A stretch of DNA of 64,000 bases from Xiphias gladius (Eukaryota; Chordata; Actinopteri; Istiophoriformes; Xiphiidae): positions 7,784,017 to 7,848,016 of the forward strand of contig NC_053414.1 in the NCBI RefSeq assembly GCF_016859285.1. Reading direction: 5' to 3'. The notes below the pieces were generated by a model. The model was not told where the DNA came from and ran no database searches. It saw nothing but the letters and a program-made list of their open reading frames with translations. The position numbers and the translations under genes are program-made. Below, one piece after another: positions 27,601-38,000 of this stretch. Each line of letters starts with the position of its first letter. Positions within the stretch are counted from its first letter, which is position 1.

Positions 27601-30600
27601 AACAAAAGACTTATCGCACTGTGTGCAGCTGTAAGGTTTTTCTCCTGTGTGAGTCCGCATGTGTGTTGTCAGCGTCCACTGCTGTGCAAATGTCTTCCCA
27701 CAGTCAGAGCAGTGGTAGGGTGTAATGCCAGTATGGAGACGCTCGTGTCTCACAAGAGTTCCCGACAAGGCAAACCGTTTGTCACAGAAAGAGCACTGGT
27801 AGGGCCTCTCTCCAGTGTGAGTCCTCTGATGATCTCTCAGCTCGGCTGCTGAATTACAGCTCTTATCACAGTCCGAACACGGAAACTTCTTCCTCGTAAA
27901 GCCAGCAACAACCTCAGAGTGCATCGCCTCCAAGTGTGTTTTCAGGTGCCAGTGACGAGAAAAGCTCTTCAGACAGATGGAGCAGTGATACGGCCTCTCG
28001 CCGGTGTGTGTCCGCCGGTGTAGCCTGAGCTCCCCCTGACTGGCAAATCGCTTCTCACAGAAAGTGCATGGGAATGGCTTCTCCCCAGTGTGGACCCTTT
28101 CGTGGATCATGAGAAGCCCCTTCTCTGGAAATCTCTTCTCACACATGGAGCAGGGGAAAGGCCTCTCTCCTGAGTGAGTGCGTAGGTGGCGCTGAAGTTT
28201 AGAGGCATAAGGGAAGTCTTTGCCACAAACTGAGCAGCTGTGAAGAGACGGTGGTTTTTCATTCTCAGTCTGATCAAATGTCTTTGAGGGAGCCTCTGCA
28301 ATTCCAATACCGGGGACAGCACTCTCTCCTGTGTGAACACAAAAACAAGAACAACACTTTATTAAAGAGAAAAAAAAAGAGGAAACTTTTTAAAACAATA
28401 AATCCCTGAGCACAACTAAAATCGTCACATATAGGTTAGTGCAAAAATGCCTTACTAATACCTGAAAGTTTCTCACAGATATACAGATATACCAGATAAA
28501 TCTGAGGTATGCAGATTTTAAATTTTGAAAAAGGACAAGGAGCACTCGTATTGAGACATGGTATTGGCCAATGCCATTAATTAGGTATCTGAATTTAGGT
28601 ATCTGAATTGGTATCAGGAGAGAAAAAGCTGAATCATTGCATCTCGTCTGAATAATTAATCAAATGTGTTGTGAGACTTGTTGCATTCAGGTACCTCCAC
28701 GCATTTACAGTCTAATTTAATACAAGATTGTCAGGTTTAGCTGGGAATGCCTGGAGATGGCTCTGGGTGTTTATGCTGACTTTGTAATTTTATATGATTA
28801 ATTAATCAATAAACAGCTCACAGTAGATGTCTTGTTTGTACAGTATCCAAACTTTATGTTTTCAGCATGTTTGCCTTCAATCTACCTTCACTTATCATGA
28901 AGAATAGTGTCTAAGAATATCCAATCGTGGCTGTCAAATGTTTGGCAAGTGGTGCGTCCAGTAACTGCCCATATTCTTGCATCCGTTAATAAAATCATAT
29001 CTAATCGTAGGGCTAGCTAAGACGCAAAATTAGCATGCTTAACATGTTTGTGAGTCAACTGAGGGTGATCAGAGTTGGATGTTCTGAACAGACTGATGTG
29101 TTTATCGTGTAAGTTTTAACATTGCCACGTTGGTTGACGTGTTGATGCCAAAGTTACAGGCTGCTGTATCAAGGTAATTACTGATGCAGACATAGGTCTG
29201 TAAAGCTAGGTTCCGTTAGGTTAATTCCCCAGTTACTACTGCATGTGAACAATCGCATTCAGATGTTACAGAGGTTGAAATTTAGCGGACAGCTCTGGGT
29301 ACAGGTGTGAATGCATCCAAGACGAATTGAGGACGATTTGCGATCCGATCACTCAGACCACATTCAGAGGTGGTCTGGGCCACATACGGCCACGTTCTTT
29401 TAGCAGTGTGTACGTGAATATGTCCTGGGCCACACTGAAGGACCACCTACTAAAGAGATGTGCTCTGCGTAAGCAAAAGTACATTCTCATTCAGATAAAT
29501 ACACGTCATACAAATTGCACAAGCTGGCTTTGTCCATGATGTTTGAAAATTTTGAAAAGCCGTCAGAGAGTGCTTCAGACTCCTCGGGCGATTTGGTTTG
29601 TCTAGATCACGCCAAGGAGTAGACCCAGTCTGTATTGTTTTGATGTCTTCTTCTTTTTTTAATTTCCGGCAGACTAGGCTGTCCACTCGTGATCGGCTCA
29701 ACCAAGACGCCTGTGAATGCAAGGTAAGAACAGGGCCATGGTTATCCAACAAGGGTTGAATCAAGGGCAACTGGACTTTCTTGTAGATCCTTGAAGACGT
29801 TTCACCTCTCATCCAAGAGGCTTCTTCAGTTGAGACTGACTGGTGGGGAGTCCCAGGTATTTAAGCTCAGTGGGGTTGTTATCAAGGCCATTGTTTTCAC
29901 TTGATGTGTTAGTGCTCCTGGCTGTTGTAATAAAAAAGTCGTTATAGTTGCTCGAGTCACCTGAGGCCAAGTGTAAATAGTCACTGGATTTTTTGGATTC
30001 ACATGAGGCCAACGATGAATGGTGTGTTTGTTTAACGCATGGCTCAACACAGGATGGCCAACTACTCAGGTCAAGACTCAGCAGTTTACCTGCACTTGAA
30101 GGTAAAGGGACAATCCTTCTAGGACAACAATCTACATATTTTGGATAGGGAGAACAGATGGTCTGAAAGACGAGTGAAGGTGGCTTTCTACATTAAAGTT
30201 GAGAAACCTTCCATCAACAGCACTAATCCCCCGCCTACAATGCTGTCGTTTCATCCCCTCCCAGGAGATTTACCAACTGTTCACACTTGTCCTCATGTGA
30301 CTCTTAAAAACTCAAGACTGTCAGTCACATTGGCCTCCGGTGACTCCAGTGACCCTAACGGTTGTCGTTACACCAGCCAGCAGCACTAACGAACCAAGTC
30401 ACACAAATGGCCTTGATAAGTGCCCCACAGAATTTAAAGACCTGAGACTCCCGGCAGGTCAGGCAGAACTGAAGAAGCCTCATGGATGAGAGGTGAAACG
30501 TCTACAAGTTTCTATTACCAAGTCCAGTTGCCTTAGATTCAACCTTTTTAATGTTGTGTATTGTCCATGTCACTTCCATTTCTAGAATACCACCAAAAGC

Positions 30601-30879
30601 TACAAAATGTACAAAGTCAACAACTCAATAATATGAAGTTGCGCAAAGTTAGTAATCATTACATGAGTGTTATATTGGATTCAATTAATATGTGCAAGGG
30701 ACTATATTTTTCCTGTCACTGTGTACAGTATACTTTGCTGCTACAATTTTTATTTACTCACTGAGATCTGAGAAAACAACTTCCTCCCCATCAGAGTTGA
30801 TCAGACCTCCTATTTCTTGTGGATCTTCCTCGGCGAGGATCACAGCTGGTCCAAAGCCATCTGGGGTTTCAGAGCCCAT
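23957..30879 (-). CDS. C2H2 zinc-finger protein, model A/B (5 coding exons, about 15 fingers)
   Basis: Exons: 30762-30879 (start; [11 protein letters not shown], then [13 protein letters not shown]), 27376-28328 (nine fingers), 27032-27215 (linker ending [13 protein letters not shown]), 26802-26933 (linker with [14 protein letters not shown]), 23957-24657 (six fingers and stop). Exit phases 1, 0, 1, 1 match the entry phases of the next exons, giving 695 residues. It would be a nuclear sequence-specific DNA-binding protein with two finger arrays parted by two acidic linkers. The weakest join is 27376 to 27215: exon 2 could instead read through to a stop at 27277, leaving a separate downstream gene whose start is not visible. 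No KRAB, SCAN or BTB domain is seen. I do not recognise an orthologue. Confidence 0.65.
24905..25452. mobile_element. DNA-transposon MITE (TTCAGAC-type ends)
   Basis: Left end 'ggccctattcagaccg' and right end 'cagtctgaacaaagccc' are inverted complements with a few mismatches, about 545 bp apart. The interior has 'aatccgatctgatcac' and 'aaatcggatttgcctgcag' but no transposase. It lies in an intron of zinc-finger model A/B. The superfamily is not certain. Confidence 0.65.
25947..26308 (-). mobile_element. Internally deleted Tc1-like element
   Basis: Inverted ends 'gcgcaaaaatgtttgg' and 'aaacgtttgcacaatactgt' enclose a minus-strand fragment with [19 protein letters not shown] and [17 protein letters not shown], the C-terminal end of a Tc1-family transposase. 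The DDE core is missing, so it is non-autonomous. It is inside an intron of model A/B. Confidence 0.75.
26668..26704. repeat. Perfect inverted repeat, 16-bp arms, 5-nt loop
   Basis: Left arm 'tccagacattctagtt' (26668-26683), loop ggaat, right arm 'aactagaatgtctgga' (26689-26704), with no mismatch. It lies in the last intron of model A/B, just downstream of the acidic linker exon. Confidence 0.9.
26802..27215 (-). CDS. Zinc-finger model A/B acidic linker exons 3 and 4
   Basis: Two exons, 27032-27215 and 26802-26933. The first ends [15 protein letters not shown], the second has [15 protein letters not shown]; such (V)KEEEEE exons sit before the finger exon in many fish zinc-finger genes. Both leave in phase 1 and fit each other and the exon at 24657. 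Their similarity suggests one duplicated linker exon. Confidence 0.6.
27376..28328 (-). CDS. Zinc-finger model A/B exon 2, nine C2H2 fingers
   Basis: Acceptor cacacag before 28328. Fingers start with [91 protein letters not shown] and CTDCGRHF, mostly joined by TGEKP-type linkers. The fourth finger has a five-residue His spacing (HLEAMH) and a longer linker after it. The last finger ends HKRSC, a C2HC form. The exon ends in ISSE at a gtagtg donor (after 27376) or reads on to a stop at 27277. Confidence 0.9.
29768..30535. mobile_element. Penelope-like retroelement relic with fold-back structure
   Basis: Plus-strand codons at about 30090-30230 read [10 protein letters not shown], stop, then [17 protein letters not shown] and [15 protein letters not shown]. 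This is the C-terminal part of the GIY-YIG endonuclease domain of fish Penelope-like elements (HILDRE..RWFERGVKEAIYV type), with a stop and changes. The flanks are inverted copies of one another: 29768-30010 and 30240-30535 share the 'gacgtttcacctctcatcca' block in opposite orientation. This fits an element plus an inverted truncated tail copy. It sits in intron 1 of model A/B. Confidence 0.7.
30762..30879 (-). CDS. Zinc-finger model A/B exon 1, N-terminal acidic motif
   Basis: ATG at 30879 with G at -3 and +4. Encodes 39 residues with [20 protein letters not shown] and then a gtgagt donor in phase 1, which fits the GA-starting acceptor at 28328. The LINSDGE motif recurs in models C/D and E. 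Confidence 0.7.
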
Positions 30880-31866
30880 CTCTCATTTATACAACCTTGT
30901 GAACAATCAACAGCCAGTAATCAGACATTCAATAAGCAATTTATAGCAAATGACTGAATGCATATAGCAAAATGTAGCCAAAAGCTTCCCAACTGTGGCA
31001 GAAAAGTCTGCATCCACTGTGATTGTGGACTCTTTAGACTATTAGTACATTATAGGGCTAACAGTAATCTAACATTAGCTGGTTGTCAGGTCTTGCATTT
31101 ATGAGGACTTCCACTACAAGGGACTTTAAAATCAATTTAACTTTTCCAAGAACGTATTCAAGATTCTTAGGCTACAATTTTATGAACTTAATACTAGAAT
31201 TTTGCGCTTAACAGTCTGTGGTCCTAAAAAAAAACACCAGGTCATAGACAAAGTTTTTAATCAAACCGAAAGAATCAATTAGTATCTTCACGCTCTTTTC
31301 AGTCTTAAAATTCTAGATTTTTCATTTTTCTGTTTCGTAGCTCCAGAAGGAAATTTGAGACAGGCTAATTACAAAGTGGTAAATAACTAATAATAAGACA
31401 AATTAATTACAAGACTTTATCATAACGGACCCATTCTCACTTCTACAAGAAAATGACCCAATTTACTAAATCAAGAATCTGTAATCTGCAATATTTACAT
31501 GCACGCAGTATGTTAAATAATGATGGGTATGTCAATGATAGTCCTATTAAGGATGGACTGTTATGAAAAGACCATGTACTTTAATAAATATTATTTAAAT
31601 AAATCAAGCGTAAATCAAGCCCACCTTGATGGGCAAATCTGAAAGCCAAAAAGATACAATTTCACTTTCCTCTATTCATTGTTATCTCCCAGATATAGTA
31701 TTTAAGATTCTAGTAATTAGGATTAAAAGCTTATCAGAATCATTCAAACATTTTTGACAAACTGGTAGTGGTGATGTGGATGAATTATACATAGTTTCAG
31801 TTATTTTTAAAACTTAATGAGCCGCACAAAGCATTAAATGACTATAATTTAACCCAGGTATGCTTG

Positions 31867-32161
31867 AGAGCTGCAACGAGTAGTCGATTTATTGATTACT
31901 TAATCAAGAGAGAATTGATCTGAAACTATTTTGGTAATCGATTCATTGCTTGTAATTTTTCAAGCAAAAATTCCAAACATTTGATGGTAAAAGCTTCTCA
32001 AATGTGATGATTTTAATATTATTGGCTTTTGGACAAATAAAACTAGAATTTGAATCCATTTTAGCAGGCTTTGGTAAATTAAAGCAATATTATCAGTATT
32101 ATTCAGGAAAATAAACTGAAGACAAATCAATGATGAAAATAATTGTTAGTTGTGGCTCTAG
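31867..32161. mobile_element. MITE with ATTAATCG-type interior
   Basis: Inverted ends 'agctgcaacgagtag' and 'gttagttgtggctct'. The interior 'gtcgatttattgattactta' and 'tttggtaatcgattcat' matches a very common vertebrate/fish non-autonomous element. A fragment of the same family is at 41820-41895. Confidence 0.6.
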
Positions 32162-32269
32162 TGTGCATAATCTTGTTGTCTTGTGATCAGTTATGAAAAT
32201 AATCCCCTCAAGGATTCATTCAGCGACTCTTTTTTTAAATTTCATTCTTCTTTAGCTTTAAATTTTCAG

Positions 32270-32480
32270 CCTCCAGCAGCGGCTCTCAATGGGAATGGTC
32301 AGGGGGGGGTGTATTCTTGTCACTTGTCCCCTTCTGCAGAGTGTGGGGTCAGCTACACAACAGTGCATCCACCCTGGAAGACATCCATTGTCCCTGCTCA
32401 AGGACACTTCAGCAGGGCGGATGCTTTGTCGTGAAGGGGGGGGGGTTGAACCTGGCTGGGCCTTCAAAGCTGTAGGACAG
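32270..32480 (-). repeat. Possible tRNA-derived SINE body (minus strand)
   Basis: On the minus strand the phrase 'ctgaagtgtccttgagcag' resembles the body of the fish SINE whose tRNA-like head is at 52156. The rest is diverged and G-rich. A call by similarity of a short phrase only. Confidence 0.35.
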
Positions 32481-32749
32481 TCCACATTTAAAAGGAGTTG
32501 TCTTTACAATTTAGACACATAGCTAACAACTACTCAAGGGCAGCGTTGTTGATAATGAAATTATGTTGTGGTGTACACTGCCAAGAAAATCTCCTGTGCT
32601 TTCAAGTGGTGAGGGCAAGCATCCCTCTTCGTGCATCTGCAGCTGAGCAAGCCCAGCTAGCTCAGCTGCATTAGCGAAGAGGGACTCATTTTTTACTATG
32701 CATTCAAGTCTCATTATTTGTGATTTAACTTTGTTAGCAAGTGACTAAC

Positions 32750-33370
32750 CTGTTGGTACCTATGGTGTGTTAATAAAAGCCTTTACATCAGGAGCACACG
32801 CGCTCAGCAGCACACACCAGCATTTGACCTCTGAACGAGTCTCAGTCGTGATATGACCAGCGCTTTGGTCAACGGCCACCTCAGAGAAAGTGTTATTAGC
32901 CAGCTAGCCGCAGACATGGCGTTCACTACCTCTGATTATCTTAGCAATTCGCTAACCACTACCTTCCCCCTAAGCTTCAGTAACGAACAACGAACATCAG
33001 CTCCCGTAGAATCACCATCGAGTCCTGCGTGAAAATAGTAATTCTGCCGCAAATTTCACCTCCGTTCGTCTAACACTCGCTAACTTAGCTAGCTAACAAC
33101 AGACAATAGACATTTTGAACCAACCTCTGCATAGATTTTTCCCTCAGGTAAAAAGAAGTCGCTCGATAGAAGTTTATTGAAACGACTTGGCAATGTTTCT
33201 ACTTCTCTCTCATTTTCATGCTCAATGTGCTCAACTAGCGTATCTAATTGATGTCAACCAACGCATGAGTTAAGTTAAAAGAAGCGCTTGGAGCTGGTGG
33301 TAACCTTTTCTAGCTTTAGCCGCTAGCCACTTATATGAACGTCGGGACTTCCGGTTGGCTTTTAAACCAA
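32750..33370 (-). promoter_or_regulatory. Probable promoter of zinc-finger model A/B
   Basis: Less AT-rich stretch upstream of the model A/B start on the minus strand. It has a consensus ETS site ('acttccggtt', near 33348) of the kind found in housekeeping promoters. No exon of any gene is seen in it, though a non-coding first exon is likely. Confidence 0.4.
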
Positions 33371-33572
33371 AATAAAAGCCCCGGTAATATAGCGTCGTAA
33401 ACTGACGTTTTATTTTCCACAGGGTACAATTATCAAATAAATAATGCTGGGGAAAAAAATTAAAAACCATTCAACAATTGCTCATTCAGTATACAAATAC
33501 ACGAGGATAACGTTTATTCACGTCAGCTACAACGCAGCTAAAGCTCATCAATAATAAAAGAATAACCAATGC

Positions 33573-33573
<1 letters not shown>

Positions 33574-33619
<46 letters not shown>
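33574..33619. repeat. (TTA)n microsatellite
   Basis: About 46 bp of TTA trinucleotides followed by a few variant units. Confidence 0.95.
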
Positions 33620-33703
33620 CATCATTATTACTCCCGTTGCAGTTAAGAGTGAAATCCGACAACCCTCTGATGGGGCTAAAAGTTAAACTCACAACATACA
33701 CTT

Positions 33704-34010
33704 TGGCCATTGGTGAAAGAAGTACTTTTACTCAAGTAAACATTGCAATACCACAGTGTAAAAATACTCTGTTACAAGTAAATGTGCTGCATTCAAAATC
33801 CTACTTAAGTATCAGCATAGAAATATACTGAAAGTAGTACTAAAAGTACTCATTATGCAGAATGGCCCATTACAGTATAATAAACAGTATATTACATTAC
33901 TTGATTATAATGATTGATGCATTCATGTGTAAGCATCACTTTCATGTTGCAGCTGGTAAAGGTGGAGCTAATTACAACCACTTTGTATACTGCTGGGGAG
34001 TTTAAGATAT
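33704..34010. mobile_element. hAT-type MITE fragment
   Basis: Has 'gaagtacttttactcaagta', 'aaaaatactctgttacaagt' and 'cctacttaagtatcagcat' of the family at 7017-7554. One end is missing. Confidence 0.6.
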
Positions 34011-34453
34011 ATTATAATTTATTATTTGATTTATATATTTATTTAATAATCTGAATCTGCAAAGTAACTATTACCCAATGTTATCAAATAAATGGAGTTA
34101 AAACTATAAATGTACAAGATTTTGTGATGCTTCAAATTTAACCTGTCAAATTATTAGATAAAATCAAGTGTGGTCCAAAATCAAGTTCAGGTGAATCACA
34201 AATCCAAACACAGAGAAACAAATCATTCACAAAATCATGATTTATTTTCTTAAATACTATGGTCCAATACAATTACCAATAGAGCAGACTGTACTACATA
34301 CACTGTACTATTACATGATTCCTAGCATATTGCTTGGCCAATCACATCACTTATTTGAAATATATGTAATTTCATATGATAACAGATGGGTAAAATGTCA
34401 TATATTTATCTTTTCCTCGTATGTCTGTTCAGATTACTGTAAATTCCATGACA

Positions 34454-35076
34454 TTATTGATTATTTACCGCTAACACCTGCTGTTTTGGTCTCCCCAGAG
34501 GTTTTGTTGATAGTTTCGGCTTCTTGTCGTGAATCTTCAGATGCGCTCGATAACCTTGAGAGTAATAGAAGCACTTGCCACATTTCTCGCAAGTATAGGG
34601 TTTCTCTCCGGTGTGAACTCGCAGGTGAACTTTCAGATCACATGCTTTGGAGTAACTTTTACCACAGATTGAGCAGAGATGAGGTCGCTCTCCGGTGTGA
34701 GTTTTGACGTGCACGTTGAGGTGGGAGGATTGTGAAAATGCCCTCCCACACTGATCACAGTTGAAATTCTTCTCTCCAGTGTGCGTCAGCTCGTGTTTTT
34801 TAAGCGAATCTGCTGTGATGCAGCTCTTTCCGCACTCGGAGCAGAGGAAAGGTGACTCTCCAGAGTGAAAGCGCTTATGTATTTTAAAATAATATTCGTT
34901 TTTGAATGTCTTAGCACAGTCGGGACATGCATAAGGCTTTTTGTGACTCTCTCTGTGCTCTTCCAGCTGTTGTTTCTGAGGGAAGTCCATTCCACACTCT
35001 TCACACACATGCACTGTCACGGGAGATTTTTCAGGAGGCCTCGTCTCCTGAACTAATGTCCAATTTGGTAACTCTC
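34454..35076 (-). CDS. Model C/D last exon, six C2H2 fingers and a GRP tail
   Basis: Acceptor ttcttgcag before 35076, entry phase 1. A linker ELPNWTLVQETRPP is followed by CEECGMDFPQKQQLEEH, CPDCAKTF, CSECGKSCITADSLKKH, CDQCGRAF, CSICGKSYSKACDLKVH and CEKCGKCFYYSQGYRAH, then KPKLSTKPLGRPKQQVLAVN and the stop. The tail aligns with those of the exons at 37652 and 47498. Confidence 0.9.
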
Positions 35077-38000
35077 CTGCAAGAAAAACAAACCGATTTA
35101 TAGTCATTTGTTGTTGGACAGTTTTGCATTGTTAAGGTACAGTCACATCAGCATTTAAAAAATAAATAAATAAATAAATAAATCAAGAACAAAATGTCAG
35201 GGCAGAGTAAGAGGTGTAGTAAAGAACGTAACAGTGCTGCTGACTGACGACGACTGGAATTAGCATAGCATTTTTTTTTTTTTTTTATTACAGTAGTTTA
35301 CCAGCCAGTCCTACAAGCAGTGCCCACGTCACCAAGCTTTTAAAATTACATATTTCTCTAAGACGATTGTTGTGCCACTTTCTGGTGTGACCTGGCCTTC
35401 AGGGCAAAGCATATACGAGTTCAAAAATGAAATTAACAATCATTTGTACACAAAAATCAAAAACAACACTTTTGAGTATAAAATACTGTAGCGTAAATAG
35501 AAGATTAGATCTACGTAACTTTCTTTCACTTAATTGGAGAAAAAACAATTAAGCTAGAAGTTATTATTCAGGTAAGGTTGAGAGGATTTCACTGAAAAAC
35601 ACAGAAAAGAAAACACACATAAAGAAAAGATGTCACTTGGACAAAAGCTTGTCGTTGCTTCTGACCTCTGTGAACTTTCATGTGTGTTTTGAGGTTTCCA
35701 CTCTGGGTGAATCCTCTTCCACATATGAAGCACTTAAATGGTCTTTTTCCTGAGTGAATCACAAGGTGTCGCTTCAGAGCGGTGTTGTGAGAGAAAACTC
35801 TTCCACAGGTCGGACAGTCGTACTTCTTCTTGGGTCTGCGTGGCCCCTGGTGTTGTTTTGGCTTCACAGATGGCTTTTCCTGACGATGTTCATGGGACCT
35901 TTGTTCATCCACAGGTTCAGGCCTTTTTGGATTTTCCCCTAAAGCAAAAAAAAAAAAAAAAATCACAAGCTAGTGTAAATATGGCGAAGCAATGAGTGTG
36001 ATGCGATACTTCTATTAATGCTTGTGATTTCTACATCAAACTGCGCATCACTGGTGGCTTCTATCCAGGAACCACAGACGAAAATGAGCTTTAGCTTCAT
36101 CTAGTGCAATAAGTGTATTGTGCATAGTCCACGTTAAATAGACTATAAAATAAAATAAAACTTAATATTATTTCCATTTTAGTCTAACTCACCCTTAGGT
36201 GTTGGGCTGTGATCCTGGCCCTGTTTTGCAAGTGTCTGGTCTTCATGCCGATTTACCTCTGCAGCCCTCTTGCTCAGCTGCATTTTCTCTGATGTGGTGT
36301 TATGTGGGCGATGTGAGTCGAGACCCAGCTCTGAGGGTGGTGGTGAAGAGCAAGTCCCAGAGGGCCAGGGGGGCTGCTGTGCTGAGCAGCCCTCCTCAAA
36401 TAGCTCTTGATCCTGTGATCATGAGAGGTTTTAAATTATCCTTGTTTATTTTATTGTTAAAGTAGAGTGTTTGATTACTATGTCAAGGTAACAGGAATGG
36501 CTGTGATTTGGCATCACTTACCGCCGTGCCCCTGAGGAGGGCACTGAAACTGATGCTCCCTCCTGCTGGACCACAGTAAGCCTCCTGGCCCTCTGCTGCT
36601 CTCCAGTTAGATATACTGGGGGTTTGGTCCCACAAGCTGAATTCTGTATAATGACCAAAGTTCCACGTGGATGGCTGAAGAACATAAGGCACAACAAAGG
36701 TGACGCCTGTGAACAGGCAGCAAGTTAATTTTAACAACAACAGGATGTAATTTTTCTAACCTGGTTGAGGTTCTCTGCAGCATGATTTTCTTGGTTTCCG
36801 AGCTGATGATGAGGCCTGTTCCCTATGTCAACAAATGACTCACATTCATCATTATTACAGTCACTAGTTAGATTACACAACAACGGGGTTAATATTTTAG
36901 TAATAAATAGCTTAAAGAGTCTGTGACTGTTGAAACATTTCATCACTTGTGTCACTACTGCAGCTAACATAAAACTTCCAAAGATTATCTCTGGTAAACA
37001 TTAAAACACAGTCCACACTTGTCCTGAACTAGAATGTAATTTCAATTTTCTTTTTCTTTATTACATCCACAAACAGTGTTTAAGATTATGTTGACAACAA
37101 ATACAACATGGAGATCATATAATTCCCCCCAAATGAACTGATTGAATTGTTACAGTAAATAATTTATATATTTTGGCTAGAAAGTTGAACACAGAAGGGA
37201 AAGTTTAACAGACAGAGGGGGAGGACATTTGAAAAAAATGTCCTGAATCGTCCTATAAAATCATCCTACACTGTAAAAACAATAAATCTGCCATTAGTGA
37301 GAAGTTGATTACATTAATATCAATGTGCGTCAATATTTCTATTGACCATGACCACAATCAGCAGTACATTATAAAATAAAAATCCCACCAAAGGAGCAGA
37401 AAAAATTAAGGAAAACTGTATTATATTTGGCTGCATATTACAATTTGCAATAGAGACAATGTCTATCTAGTTTGACTAAAGCTATATACTATTTGTAAAG
37501 TTGTCTATAGATTTACTAATGCAATAAATAAGACTTAATACAGTATTACACATGTAACTAAAGACACTTCAGATTGTATTTGTCTAGAAGCAAATACTAT
37601 ATGTAACAGGCTCTGATTTAGAGAGGTAGGTCAGCTAATCAACACACCTACCGAGGTCAGGAGGCTCCCATTTCGGGTCCTCTCCATCTGAATCAGGCAG
37701 AGCACTTTGTGAGATCCTCTTGGGCCTGTTAGACCTCCTGGGACTCCCCGGCTGCCTGGGTCTGCCGAGCTGCCTGGTGGGTCCTATGGGTTTGGCATTG
37801 TGGGTTTTCTTATGGTTGTTGAAGCCTTGCCTGTAGTAGAAACTCTTCCCACACTCGTCACACTGGTACGGCTTCTCTCCCGTATGAACTCTGAGGTGAA
37901 CTTTAAGCTCTTCGGCCCTGGCGTAACGTTTGCCACAGATGGAGCAGAGATGAGGCCTCTCTCCAGAATGAGTCACATAGTGTGCTCTCAGGGTAGATTC

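Noticed and set aside
33486-33710. Frame encoding a poly-asparagine run.
   Set aside because: Translation of the (TTA)n repeat; no neighbouring exon signals or domain.
34237-34707. 156-codon plus-strand frame over a zinc-finger exon.
   Set aside because: Its right half is the antisense of the true finger exon, and the left half lies in AT-rich 3' flank.
36769-36835. Possible extra zinc-finger linker exon (EQASSSARKPRKSCCREPQP or NRPHHQLGNQENHAAENLN frames).
   Set aside because: It has plausible splice signals, but its phases do not fit both neighbours, and two frames look equally possible.
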